Shown here in pieces: positions 54,903 to 62,373 of a DNA stretch of 64,000 nt. The stretch covers positions 1-64,000 of the forward strand of contig JAFYAW010000014.1 in NCBI GenBank assembly GCA_017540505.1, written 5' to 3'. The translations under genes and the position numbers were made by a program. The notes below the pieces were generated by a model that worked only from the letters and a program-made list of their open reading frames with translations, did no database searches and was not told the origin of the DNA. Every line of letters starts with the position of its first letter. The first letter of the stretch is position 1. This DNA is from Bacteroidales bacterium. GTDB lineage: Bacteria; Bacteroidota; Bacteroidia; Bacteroidales; WCHB1-69.

Positions 54903-55172
54903 TTATTCGGCTAATTTGATGAGCGGTTCGCCAAGTGCTTCGGATATTTGGGAAAGCGTACGCAGGGTGAAATTAGGAAATCCTGTAATCCAACGCGATA
55001 CCACAGCTTCGTCTTTTCCCATCTTATGAGCCAAATCACGCTGGGACATGTTTTTTTCCTTGAGGATTTTGTCTATTCGTGCGACGATACTCGCTGACAA
55101 CTGCACCTCAGCCATGATTTCCGGCGATACCTTTTCAGCCTTAGTTTCAAACCATTCCTGTTTGTTTTTCAT
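54903..55172 (-). CDS. XRE-family antitoxin
   Basis: The 89-residue protein carries a helix-turn-helix ([19 protein letters not shown], then [20 protein letters not shown]) and a C-terminal helix [12 protein letters not shown]. It overlaps the upstream toxin by ATGA, the toxin-first order of HigBA-type modules. It should neutralise the toxin and repress the shared promoter at 55656-55663. The pair lies between the intact yifB and its duplicated end. Confidence 0.82.
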   Translation of the reverse strand: MKNKQEWFETKAEKVSPEIMAEVQLSASIVARIDKILKEKNMSQRDLAHKMGKDEAVVSRWITGFPNFTLRTLSQISEALGEPLIKLAE

Positions 55173-55648
55173 ATCTCAAAAATGATATTATCGGCTCCAC
55201 AGAGCTCTTTTTCATCAACGCTAATATAGCCTCTTTCTATGTTTTCTTTAAGTATTTTCTCGAAACGTTGCAAATCCAACACATAACCATACAGCTTCGG
55301 GTCTTCTTGATAGTTTCTCGTACTTTTTACACCACCATTCCCAAGTATAATGATCTGTTCCGAAATACAAAGACAGTATAATCGTAGTTTGCCGCCATTT
55401 ATCGGAATCGCATGAACATTGTCGGTCATTTTCCCCTCTGGACGAAAGAATCTTTCCAACGCTCCATTATCTAAAATCGCCTGCAACGCTGCTATAATTC
55501 TTTGGTAGTCAGAGTTATATTTGGCATTCAATTCAAACTCTGAAACAAACTTTTCAAATTCAGTAGTCCCATCCTTTTCAAAGCTGATTGAGTAGAGTGT
55601 GGTTTTTTGAGACTTCGATATGATATCCAATGTGGCCTTCTTTTTCAC
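55169..55648 (-). CDS. RelE/HigB-like toxin candidate
   Basis: The 159-residue protein uses a GTG start at 55648. The region DYQRIIAALQAILDNGALER, then FFRPEGKMTDNVHAIPINGGK, then LRLYCLCISEQIIILGNGGVK resembles RelE-superfamily toxins (an R/K-rich sheet with a helix pair). Such toxins usually cut mRNA on the ribosome. The C-terminal 40 residues ([26 protein letters not shown]) are longer than in minimal RelE. The assignment rests partly on the coupled XRE gene downstream. Confidence 0.7.
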   Translation of the reverse strand: MKKKATLDIISKSQKTTLYSISFEKDGTTEFEKFVSEFELNAKYNSDYQRIIAALQAILDNGALERFFRPEGKMTDNVHAIPINGGKLRLYCLCISEQIIILGNGGVKSTRNYQEDPKLYGYVLDLQRFEKILKENIERGYISVDEKELCGADNIIFEI

Positions 55649-55655
55649 TACGCTG

Positions 55656-55663
55656 CAAAATTA
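55656..55663 (-). promoter_or_regulatory. Bacteroidota -7 box of the toxin-antitoxin operon
   Basis: The minus strand reads TAATTTTG, only seven bases upstream of the GTG start, so the mRNA is nearly leaderless. Confidence 0.55.
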
Positions 55664-55701
55664 CAAAAAAATTGATATATATGTCAAGTTTTATTTTTAA
55701 A

Positions 55702-57246
55702 TCACCGTTTCCCCCAATTATCCCTATCCAAACTCCGGAAATTAATCGCCTCGCTGAGGTGGCCCGTCTCAATATTCTCGCTGCCGTCGAGGTCGGCGAT
55801 GGTGCGGGCCACCTTGAGGATGCGGTCGTAGGCGCGGGCGGAGAGGCCGAGGCGGTCCATCGCCTGCTTCAATATAGCCTGCCCAGTCTCGTCAATTGTA
55901 CAGTATTGCCGCACCATCCGGCTGGTCATCTGCGCGTTACAGAAAACATTGAACTGGTTGGTAAAGCGCTCTTTCTGGATGTTCCGGGCCGCCACCACGC
56001 GCTTGCGGATGGCGGCACTCTTCTCCGACGGTTTGTTGCTGGCCAACTCCTCATGACTTACCGGCACCACTTCCACGTGGAGGTCGATACGGTCCATCAA
56101 CGGGCCCGACACCCTCCCCAAATAGTTCTGCACCTCCCCGGGCTTGCAGGTACAGGCAATGGTCGGATGATTGTAATTACCACAGGGACAAGGATTCATG
56201 GCCGCCACGAACATAAAGGAGGCCGGAAACTCCACCGAGTACTGCGACCGTGAGATGGTCACAAAACGGTCCTCCAACGGTTGGCGCATCACCTCCAACA
56301 CCTGCCGTTTGAATTCTGGCAACTCATCCAAAAACAGCACACCGTTGTGGGCCAGCGAGATTTCCCCGGGCTGCGGGTGCGTGCCTCCGCCTACCAGAGC
56401 CACGTCGCTGATGGTATGATGCGGCGCACGGAAGGGCCGCACGCATATCAGCGAGGCGTAACGGCTCATCTTGCCCGCCACCGAGTGTATCTTGGTGGTT
56501 TCCAACGCCTCATGAAGCGTCAGGGGCGGAAGGATGGAGGGCAGCCGCTTGGCCAGCATCGTCTTGCCCGAGCCCGGCGGCCCGATGAGGATGACATTAT
56601 GCCCGCCGGCAGCTGCAATCTCCAAAGCCCGCTTGATGTTCTCCTGCCCTTTCACATCCGAAAAATCATATTCGTAATCATTCAGACTTTTTCGGAATTC
56701 CTGCTCTATGTCAATCTTCGTCGGGATAATGGGCACATCCTTGTCAAAATAGTCGATCACCTGCTTGATGTTCTCCACCCCGAGAATCTCCAGACCATCC
56801 ACAATAGCGGCCTCCCGCGCGTTCTGCGCCGGCAGGATCAGCGCCTTCTTGCCCTTTTTACGCGCTTCGATGGCGATGGGCAATGCACCCCGTATCGGCT
56901 GCATGCTGCCGTCTAACGACAACTCACCCATGATGTAATAGTCCTCCAACCTGTCCGCCCCCTTGATCTGTTCAGAGGCGGCCAAGATGGCAATCGCCAA
57001 GGTCAGGTCAAAGGCCGAACCCTCCTTGCGGATGTCCGCCGGAGCCATATTAACCACTATCTTCCGCCCGGGAATATTGTATTTGTACAATTTCAAGGCC
57101 GTCTCAATCCGCTGCTGGCTCTCCTTGACCGCACTGTCGGGCAACCCTACCAAATGGAAACCGATACCGACATCCACGCTGACCTCCACCGCAATCTGAA
57201 TGGCCGCAACGCCCATCAAGGCACAACTGTAAGTTCTCACTAACAT
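55702..57246 (-). CDS. comM: YifB/ComM-family Mg-chelatase-like AAA+ ATPase
   Basis: The intact 514-residue protein has an N-terminal Lon-type S16 domain ([20 protein letters not shown]), then AAA+ with Walker [47 protein letters not shown] and the sensor block, a cysteine-containing insert ([20 protein letters not shown]), and a C-terminal lid ([20 protein letters not shown]). ComM is a hexameric helicase that promotes branch migration during natural transformation in other bacteria. Its last 54 codons are duplicated at 54728-54889 and the last 23 at 50566-50638. It has its own promoter. Confidence 0.94.
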   Translation of the reverse strand: MLVRTYSCALMGVAAIQIAVEVSVDVGIGFHLVGLPDSAVKESQQRIETALKLYKYNIPGRKIVVNMAPADIRKEGSAFDLTLAIAILAASEQIKGADRLEDYYIMGELSLDGSMQPIRGALPIAIEARKKGKKALILPAQNAREAAIVDGLEILGVENIKQVIDYFDKDVPIIPTKIDIEQEFRKSLNDYEYDFSDVKGQENIKRALEIAAAGGHNVILIGPPGSGKTMLAKRLPSILPPLTLHEALETTKIHSVAGKMSRYASLICVRPFRAPHHTISDVALVGGGTHPQPGEISLAHNGVLFLDELPEFKRQVLEVMRQPLEDRFVTISRSQYSVEFPASFMFVAAMNPCPCGNYNHPTIACTCKPGEVQNYLGRVSGPLMDRIDLHVEVVPVSHEELASNKPSEKSAAIRKRVVAARNIQKERFTNQFNVFCNAQMTSRMVRQYCTIDETGQAILKQAMDRLGLSARAYDRILKVARTIADLDGSENIETGHLSEAINFRSLDRDNWGKR

Positions 57247-57268
57247 AACCGTTCAATTTTTATTGCGG

Positions 57269-57276
57269 CAAAAATA
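57269..57276 (-). promoter_or_regulatory. Bacteroidota -7 box of comM
   Basis: The minus strand reads TATTTTTG, 22 bp upstream of the ATG at 57246. The rest of 57277-57518 is AT-rich, and I see nothing else in it. Confidence 0.65.
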
Positions 57277-57518
57277 AAATTATTTTATACAAATTCAATA
57301 TGTATTGTATTTATTTTTAATTTTAAGAAACAATTGTTAATTTTGCAAAATACTTAGAATACGCCCTATTATAAAGTGTTTTATTCCACAATAATAAGAA
57401 AGGAACAATATTTTTCAATAATCTGCAAAAAATTACAAGTCTGCAGACCTCGAAAATGAGTGCAGCATCAGGAAATGGGAAATTAAGGAAAAATTTTGAA
57501 AAAAAGAAGAAACAACAA

Positions 57519-58148
57519 TTACTGTACCGATGGGCAAATGCTGTTCAAAGGGCACTCCTGGCATTTGGGTTTGCGGGCCATACACACATAGCGTCCATGT
57601 AACAGCAGCCAGTGGTGCGCTCGGGAGATATATTCGTGCGGAATATTCCGCACCAACTGCCGTTCCACAGCTTCCGGTGTCGGAGCATCCTTCACCAAGC
57701 CAAGACGATGCGCCACCCGAAAAACATGCGTATCCACAGGCATCGCCGCCTGCCCGAACGCGAATGCCAGCACCACATTGGCCGTCTTCCGCCCAACGCC
57801 TGGCAATGCCGTAAGCCCTTCCATCGTATCCGGGACCTCACCCTGAAAATCACGAACCAACATTTTCGCCATTTCCGAAAGATGGAGAGCCTTGCTGTTG
57901 GGATACGAAACCGATTTCACGAAAGAAAGAATATCCTCCACGGAAGCGGCGGAAAGTGCCTGCGCATCCGGATAACGTTCGAAAAGCGCAGGTGTTACCA
58001 TATTAACCCGCTTGTCCGTGCACTGTGCGGCCAGCATGGTGGCCACCAGAAGCTGGTAAGCATTGATGTAATGCAGTTCCGATTGCACATCAGGCTGATT
58101 GGCGGAAAAATAATCAAGAATATACGAATAGCGTTCTTTACGAGTCAT
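57519..58148 (-). CDS. nth: Endonuclease III (DNA glycosylase/AP lyase)
   Basis: The 209-residue protein has the helix-hairpin-helix LPGVGRKTANVVLAFAFG, the catalytic aspartate in VDTHVFRVAHRLG, and a C-terminal [4Fe-4S] loop CMARKPKC-x2-C-x5-C. It removes oxidised pyrimidines in base-excision repair. It is monocistronic and its 3' end is near an AT-rich gap before comM. Confidence 0.95.
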   Translation of the reverse strand: MTRKERYSYILDYFSANQPDVQSELHYINAYQLLVATMLAAQCTDKRVNMVTPALFERYPDAQALSAASVEDILSFVKSVSYPNSKALHLSEMAKMLVRDFQGEVPDTMEGLTALPGVGRKTANVVLAFAFGQAAMPVDTHVFRVAHRLGLVKDAPTPEAVERQLVRNIPHEYISRAHHWLLLHGRYVCMARKPKCQECPLNSICPSVQ

Positions 58149-58170
58149 ACCATATAATTATATTTGACGG

Positions 58171-58178
58171 CAAAGGTA
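58171..58178 (-). promoter_or_regulatory. Bacteroidota -7 box of nth
   Basis: The minus strand reads TACCTTTG, 22 bp upstream of the nth ATG. Confidence 0.65.
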
Positions 58179-58312
58179 CACAAAATTCCGAACACACGAC
58201 GGCGAATCACAGAATATTCGAAATAAAAACAGAGTATTTCAGCCTGAAATGCTTGTTATTTCCGGATAAAATAAAAAATCACGCTATCATCGGTGTATAT
58301 TCAAAAAAAGTG

Positions 58313-58320
58313 TATTTTTG
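58313..58320 (+). promoter_or_regulatory. Bacteroidota -7 box of tRNA-His
   Basis: TATTTTTG lies 26 bp upstream of the tRNA 5' end. Confidence 0.7.
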
Positions 58321-58346
58321 CGCCGTCTTTTTTGAGACACCCAAAT

Positions 58347-58421
58347 GGCGGTTGTAGCTCAGTTGGTTAGAGTACCGGATTGTGGTTCCGTGGGTCGTCG
58401 GTTCGAATCCGACCTGCCGCC
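58347..58421 (+). tRNA. tRNA-His (GTG anticodon)
   Basis: A full cloverleaf folds with D stem GCTC/GAGT, anticodon loop TTGTGGT (anticodon GTG), T stem GTCGG/CCGAC and loop TTCGAAT. The extra G at position -1 (58347) pairs with C73 (58421), the identity mark of tRNA-His. There is no encoded CCA. Two non-pairs are visible: T6-T67 in the acceptor and C27-T43 at the base of the anticodon stem. Confidence 0.95.
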
Positions 58422-58431
58422 CGAAAGATTG

Positions 58432-58470
58432 AAAAAACAGCGATTTGCAAGCACAAATTGCTGTTTTTTT
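58432..58470 (+). terminator. Rho-independent terminator of tRNA-His
   Basis: A 12-bp stem (one GT wobble) with a six-base loop is followed by seven T; an A-run on the other side makes it potentially bidirectional. It separates the tRNA from the C10 protease gene. Confidence 0.85.
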
Positions 58471-58496
58471 CGTTTATCGACAAAGCCCATAACGTT

Positions 58497-59918
58497 ATGA
58501 AATTGAAGTTTCCCCTTTTATTCCTCTTGGCACTGATACAGTGCGGAACCCTATCCGCCAAATCTGTGGATGTAACTACAGCCTGCACCGTGGCCTCGCA
58601 CTTCTTTGCCCAAAAGTTCAACCACGCACCCGAATCGCTCATACCCACAGTAGCTTACACCGCTCCAACGCTGCGCGGAGAAAATGACCCAACCCCCGGT
58701 TTCTATGTCGTTAATTTCGAGCCGGCAGGCTTTGTCATCGTAGCCGGCGATGACCGTGTACAACCGATATTGGCCTTTTCTGATGAGGGGGCCTTCATTG
58801 CCGAAAACATGCCCGACCATATACGCTTTTTTCTGGATGGATACACGGAAGGCATTCAATATATTATTGATGGTCACCAATATAACAACGAATCCACACA
58901 ACAACAATGGAGATCATTGCTTTCCGGAAACTCCCTCTCACAAAAAGATGGAGATGGGGCTGTGGTCGTGGAGCCGCTTTTAGGCAACAACGAATGGAAC
59001 CAGACTATGTATTACAACGACCTCTGCCCTGCTGATGCGACAGGCCATCCTGCATACGGCGGTCACGCCGCTGCGGGTTGCGGGGCCCTTGTCATGGGAC
59101 AGGTCATGCGCTATTGGCGATTCCCCACCACGGGTACCGGAAGCCATTCATACACCAGCAACTATGGTACCCTTTCCGCGAATTTTGGGGCAACAACCTA
59201 CCATTACGAGAACATGCCCGACAAACTCACAACAGCCAATCATCCAGACAGCTGTGTGGAAGCAGTGGCCACTTTGCTGTACCATTGCGGGGTTGCTGTC
59301 AACATGAATTACGGTCCATCCGCGAGTGTGGCCAACTCCAACCGCATTGTGTCGGCCCTCTCTACCTACTTTCGCTATCCAACTACTATACAATATATTG
59401 AGCGAGGGAACCTTTCGTCTGCCGTGTGGCTCAATTATTTAAAAGGCGAACTTGACGAAGGGGCCCCCTTCATGTACGGGGGAAGCGGGAACTACGGCGG
59501 ACACGTCTGGATATGCGATGGATACCAAGACGATGACTTTTTCCATTTCAACTGGGGATGGGGCGGACAGCAAAACGGCTACTACGCATTAACTAACTGT
59601 AGCTCATATGGTTTCAACAACAACCACGCCATCATTATCGGCATCCGTGGACCGGAATTGCCCGCCTCCATCGGGGAAAACATCCAGAAAAACGTCAGAG
59701 TATTCCCCAATCCCACCCATGGAATTGCACGTATGCAGATGGAAGGACAACCCGTTATAGAGGTGCAGGTTTTCGACCTGTTCGGAAAAATGCTATCCCA
59801 TCAGAGCGCGAATGGGAACGAATTCTCGGTGGACTTAACCGGCTATGCTGCGGGAACTTACCTGCTTCGACTTTTCTCCAACGACGGCGTAGAGACGGTC
59901 AAGATTGTCAAGAAGTAA
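58497..59918 (+). CDS. C10-family cysteine protease (streptopain-like) with T9SS sorting tail
   Basis: The start is set at ATG 58497 (473 residues, MKLKFPLLFLLAL); the frame extends upstream through the terminator and tRNA, which is not credible. After the signal peptide a propeptide-like region contains GFYVVNFEPAGFVIVAGDD. The catalytic cysteine is Cys195 in HAAAGCGALVMGQVMRYW and the catalytic histidine is His336 in GGHVWICDGYQ, followed by HFNWGWGGQQNGYY. The C-terminus is a T9SS type A sorting domain (VRVFPNPTHG, then VFDLFGKMLS, YAAGTYLLRLFSN). It is exported and probably cell-surface attached or released. The residue after the Cys is Gly rather than the usual Val/Ala. Confidence 0.92.
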   Translation: MKLKFPLLFLLALIQCGTLSAKSVDVTTACTVASHFFAQKFNHAPESLIPTVAYTAPTLRGENDPTPGFYVVNFEPAGFVIVAGDDRVQPILAFSDEGAFIAENMPDHIRFFLDGYTEGIQYIIDGHQYNNESTQQQWRSLLSGNSLSQKDGDGAVVVEPLLGNNEWNQTMYYNDLCPADATGHPAYGGHAAAGCGALVMGQVMRYWRFPTTGTGSHSYTSNYGTLSANFGATTYHYENMPDKLTTANHPDSCVEAVATLLYHCGVAVNMNYGPSASVANSNRIVSALSTYFRYPTTIQYIERGNLSSAVWLNYLKGELDEGAPFMYGGSGNYGGHVWICDGYQDDDFFHFNWGWGGQQNGYYALTNCSSYGFNNNHAIIIGIRGPELPASIGENIQKNVRVFPNPTHGIARMQMEGQPVIEVQVFDLFGKMLSHQSANGNEFSVDLTGYAAGTYLLRLFSNDGVETVKIVKK

Positions 59919-59928
59919 TCCCATTAAA

Positions 59929-60480
59929 CTATTCCATCCCATAGTCCGCCAAATCCTCTGCGGCCATCGGAAGCTCCTCCTCAAGATGAATGTAGGGTTT
60001 TGCCTTGCGGCTGAAGGTCTGGAGAAAATATTCCTGGAGCAAGACCTCCACCTGGCGCATCGTCTGTTCGATAATGGCGGGTTTCAACTGGCACTCCCAC
60101 ACCACCAGCACCTGCCAGCCGTTCTCCTGCAACACTTTGTAATCCCGTTCGTCGCGTTCCTGGTTGCGTCGGATTTTGTTCACCCAAAATTCACGATTGG
60201 TTTTGGGGATTTTGCAACATTGGGAATTGGTGATTTGTAGAGACGCGCCATGGCACGTTCCTACATTATGTCCGTGCCAGAAACATCCGTTCACGAAAAG
60301 GGCCGTGCGGTACTTGCGCATCACGATATCGGGTTTGCCCGGAACGCCTTTCACGTTGAGGCGGTAGCGGTAGCCATGCTGCCACAGCCATTGGCGCACC
60401 ATAAGCTCGGGCTTGGTGTTTTTGCTGCGGATGTGCGACATGCAGCGATGGCGTTGTGCGGGGGTGAGGCGGTCGGTCAT
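59929..60480 (-). CDS. vsr: Very-short-patch repair endonuclease (Vsr)
   Basis: The 183-residue protein has the N-terminal RCMSHIRSKNTKPELMVRQW signature, VKGVPGKPDIVMRKYRTALF with the catalytic aspartate, and VNGCFWHGH with the zinc/metal ligands. It is about 30-40 residues longer than E. coli Vsr, mostly in the C-terminal tail. Vsr nicks TG mismatches left by deamination of 5-methylcytosine, so a cytosine-5 methyltransferase is expected somewhere, but none is in this window. Its start overlaps the stop of the upstream isomerase-fold gene (ATGA), so it is translated with it. Confidence 0.93.
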   Translation of the reverse strand: MTDRLTPAQRHRCMSHIRSKNTKPELMVRQWLWQHGYRYRLNVKGVPGKPDIVMRKYRTALFVNGCFWHGHNVGTCHGASLQITNSQCCKIPKTNREFWVNKIRRNQERDERDYKVLQENGWQVLVVWECQLKPAIIEQTMRQVEVLLQEYFLQTFSRKAKPYIHLEEELPMAAEDLADYGME

Positions 60481-61691
60481 AACACTGAATTAATGGAACA
60501 TCTTTGCAGCAAAACCCGCAGAGCGGCAGCATGGTGCCCGATTGCGATGACATGGTGATTACCTATCGGCTTCGTCAAGAGATATCCGGTGTCGGACGGA
60601 TGGGCGAGGCGCACCAGCAACTGCGTGCGGCAGAGGTCCGGTTTCGCCTGATTGCGAATCAGTTCGCCTTCCGCGACAAACGCCCGCGACAGGTCTCCGG
60701 CCACCTTGCAGATCGTGACGGGACCTTCGGGCACGTGGCCACGGATGCCCACACCAATGCCCGACTCATAGTGGGTGTCAAGTTCATAGTGGTGCACCAT
60801 GTCGAACGGTATGGTACAATGCGCGAAGAGGATTTCGCCCGTTTCAGGATTGATGCTGGCAGGGTTCGCCTGAAATGAGGAGTTGCCGGTCAGCGTGCGA
60901 AGCTGCATCATGGTGAGCATGGTGGGCACATCGCCCTCACAGCCAGCCACGAGCCCTTCCGCATTCAGTTTGGCCAGTGCCCAGCAGCCGGTATTGTGGA
61001 CGGCATCCAGCAGGTCGAAGCAGCGGAGGGTAAGACCGTTGAGATTGTGCTTCACCACCAAGGATTTCAAGGCCAAGTAGATGCGATAAGCACCGGGCAG
61101 GGCGGCGTGGATTTGTGGGACTTCGCTGTCCTCCGGAGCTGATTGCTCGGGAATAGAAGCCAGCGTGTCCAGCAGCGCACGCATCGGTATGTCGATGAGA
61201 TCCACACCCAGTTTGCTTTTGACGGCATCGCGATCCACTTCGCTGGAAATCAGCCAGTCGGAGGGTTCGCCGACGATGCCGAGGCGGCAGCCGTTGAGAA
61301 CGGGCACCTCTTCCTCCACCCTATTCAATTGTTGAATGCGTGCCGCAATGTACTCCGAACTGCCGTGCAGAATCTCGCCTTGCAGGCCTTGCTGGCGCAG
61401 GAAAGAAAGGATTTCCATGGCGGCAGGCAGCGAGTTGCTCTTGGTGGAGGCAAGCAGGTAAAAGGGTTTCTTGGAGCATGCAACCAACTGTGGCAGAAGT
61501 TGTTTAAAGAGACCTTCGGTGCCGCCGGTGCGCACATAAATCAGATCCCGGTCATGCGTTCCATAGTCAGAATAGTCGTCGCCTTTCAGCACATACGGGA
61601 TATTCAAGGAGGAGAGAAACTCCTGTGTAAGAGACGCCACCGCCTGCGGGTCGTGCAGCGTGGAAGTAAGGGTATAGACTGCGATGTTCAT
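60477..61691 (-). CDS. L-fucose/L-arabinose isomerase-fold protein
   Basis: The 404-residue protein has a Rossmann-like N-terminal half (LIYVRTGGTEGLFKQLLP, KPFYLLASTKSNSLPAAMEIL) and a C-terminal half with VAGCEGDVPTMLTMMQLRTL and FAHCTIPFDMVHHYELDTHYESG, blocks seen in the FucI/AraA-like superfamily. It is shorter than true L-fucose isomerase (about 590 residues) and the sugar substrate, if any, cannot be assigned. The downstream vsr is translationally coupled to it. Confidence 0.8.
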   Translation of the reverse strand: MNIAVYTLTSTLHDPQAVASLTQEFLSSLNIPYVLKGDDYSDYGTHDRDLIYVRTGGTEGLFKQLLPQLVACSKKPFYLLASTKSNSLPAAMEILSFLRQQGLQGEILHGSSEYIAARIQQLNRVEEEVPVLNGCRLGIVGEPSDWLISSEVDRDAVKSKLGVDLIDIPMRALLDTLASIPEQSAPEDSEVPQIHAALPGAYRIYLALKSLVVKHNLNGLTLRCFDLLDAVHNTGCWALAKLNAEGLVAGCEGDVPTMLTMMQLRTLTGNSSFQANPASINPETGEILFAHCTIPFDMVHHYELDTHYESGIGVGIRGHVPEGPVTICKVAGDLSRAFVAEGELIRNQAKPDLCRTQLLVRLAHPSDTGYLLTKPIGNHHVIAIGHHAAALRVLLQRCSINSVL

Positions 61692-61728
61692 TTTAGTAAC
61701 CTATTTATGCTTGTTTTATGTTTTAATA

Positions 61729-61774
61729 GTTTCAGGGTTCAAGTTTCAGGGTTCAGGTTTAATTACTTGAAACC
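61729..61774. repeat. GTTTCAG/GGTTCAA-type 7-mer words
   Basis: GTTTCAG, GGTTCAA, GTTTCAG, GGTTCAG and GTTTAAT follow with a 7-base period. This is the family found around the four-helix-bundle gene at 54209-54264 and 54653-54724. Confidence 0.75.
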
Positions 61775-61785
61775 TATATCTAAAA

Positions 61786-62178
61786 TCACTTTGTTCTCGC
61801 TTTTAGCATCTCAATCACCTCCCAATCCGCCGGCAGCCACTGCACGGAGTCAAGTTCGTCGGGGGCGAGCCAGCGGGCGGCCTCGTGTTCGAGGAGGGTG
61901 AGCGATCCGCTCTCAATGGTGCAGAGGAAGCAGTGCATGGTGAGGTGAAACTTGGGGTAGTCCCACTCGATGGTATGCAGCAGTTCCCCGACGGTGATGC
62001 GGGTTTCCAATTCCTCCCAAATTTCGCGACGAACGGCCTCCTCGGGCGTCTCGCCCGGCTCGATCTTGCCGCCCGGAAACTCCCACCAGTCCTTCCAATC
62101 GCCCGCGCCCCGCTGTGTGGCGAAGATGCGGTTCTGAGAGTCGTGGATGATGGCGGCGGAAACGGTGATATGTTTCAT
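61786..62178 (-). CDS. mutT: MutT-type Nudix hydrolase
   Basis: The 130-residue protein has the complete Nudix box GGKIEPGETPEEAVRREIWE followed by ELE, and the flanking WWEFPGGK and DELDSVQWLPADWEV segments of MutT/8-oxo-dGTP pyrophosphohydrolases. It should cleanse the nucleotide pool of oxidised purines. It follows the PMP3-like gene by 3 bp, so they share a transcript. Confidence 0.9.
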   Translation of the reverse strand: MKHITVSAAIIHDSQNRIFATQRGAGDWKDWWEFPGGKIEPGETPEEAVRREIWEELETRITVGELLHTIEWDYPKFHLTMHCFLCTIESGSLTLLEHEAARWLAPDELDSVQWLPADWEVIEMLKARTK

Positions 62179-62181
62179 AGC

Positions 62182-62337
62182 TTATTCGTTTTTGTTCAGT
62201 ATCACCAGTGCGGCGATGACGCCGGGCACCCACCCGCAGAGGGTGAGCAGGAACACAATGAGCACAGACCCGCACCCCCGGTCGATGACGGCCAACGGCG
62301 GGAAGATGAGGGAGAGGATGACGCGGAAAATGGACAT
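62182..62337 (-). CDS. PMP3/YqaE-family small membrane protein
   Basis: A 51-residue peptide reads MSIFRVILSLIFPPLAVIDR, then GCGSVLIVFLLTLCGWVPGV, then IAALVILNKNE. It has the two hydrophobic helices and FPPLAV / GWVPGVIAAL core of the PMP3 (UPF0057) family of stress-linked membrane proteolipids. The start at 62337 gives the standard length. It is first in a unit with mutT and has a promoter box 24 bp upstream. Confidence 0.9.
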   Translation of the reverse strand: MSIFRVILSLIFPPLAVIDRGCGSVLIVFLLTLCGWVPGVIAALVILNKNE

Positions 62338-62360
62338 ATCGATTCGGTTTTTTGAATCTG

Positions 62361-62368
62361 CAAAAGTA
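62361..62368 (-). promoter_or_regulatory. Bacteroidota -7 box of the PMP3-mutT unit
   Basis: The minus strand reads TACTTTTG, 24 bp upstream of the ATG at 62337 and directly after the stop codon of the membrane gene. Confidence 0.65.
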
Positions 62369-62373
62369 CAAAA

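Noticed and set aside
58380..58496. N-terminal extension of the C10 protease through tRNA-His
   Set aside because: The extension would read through the tRNA and its terminator. The ATG at 58497 starts a normal signal peptide.
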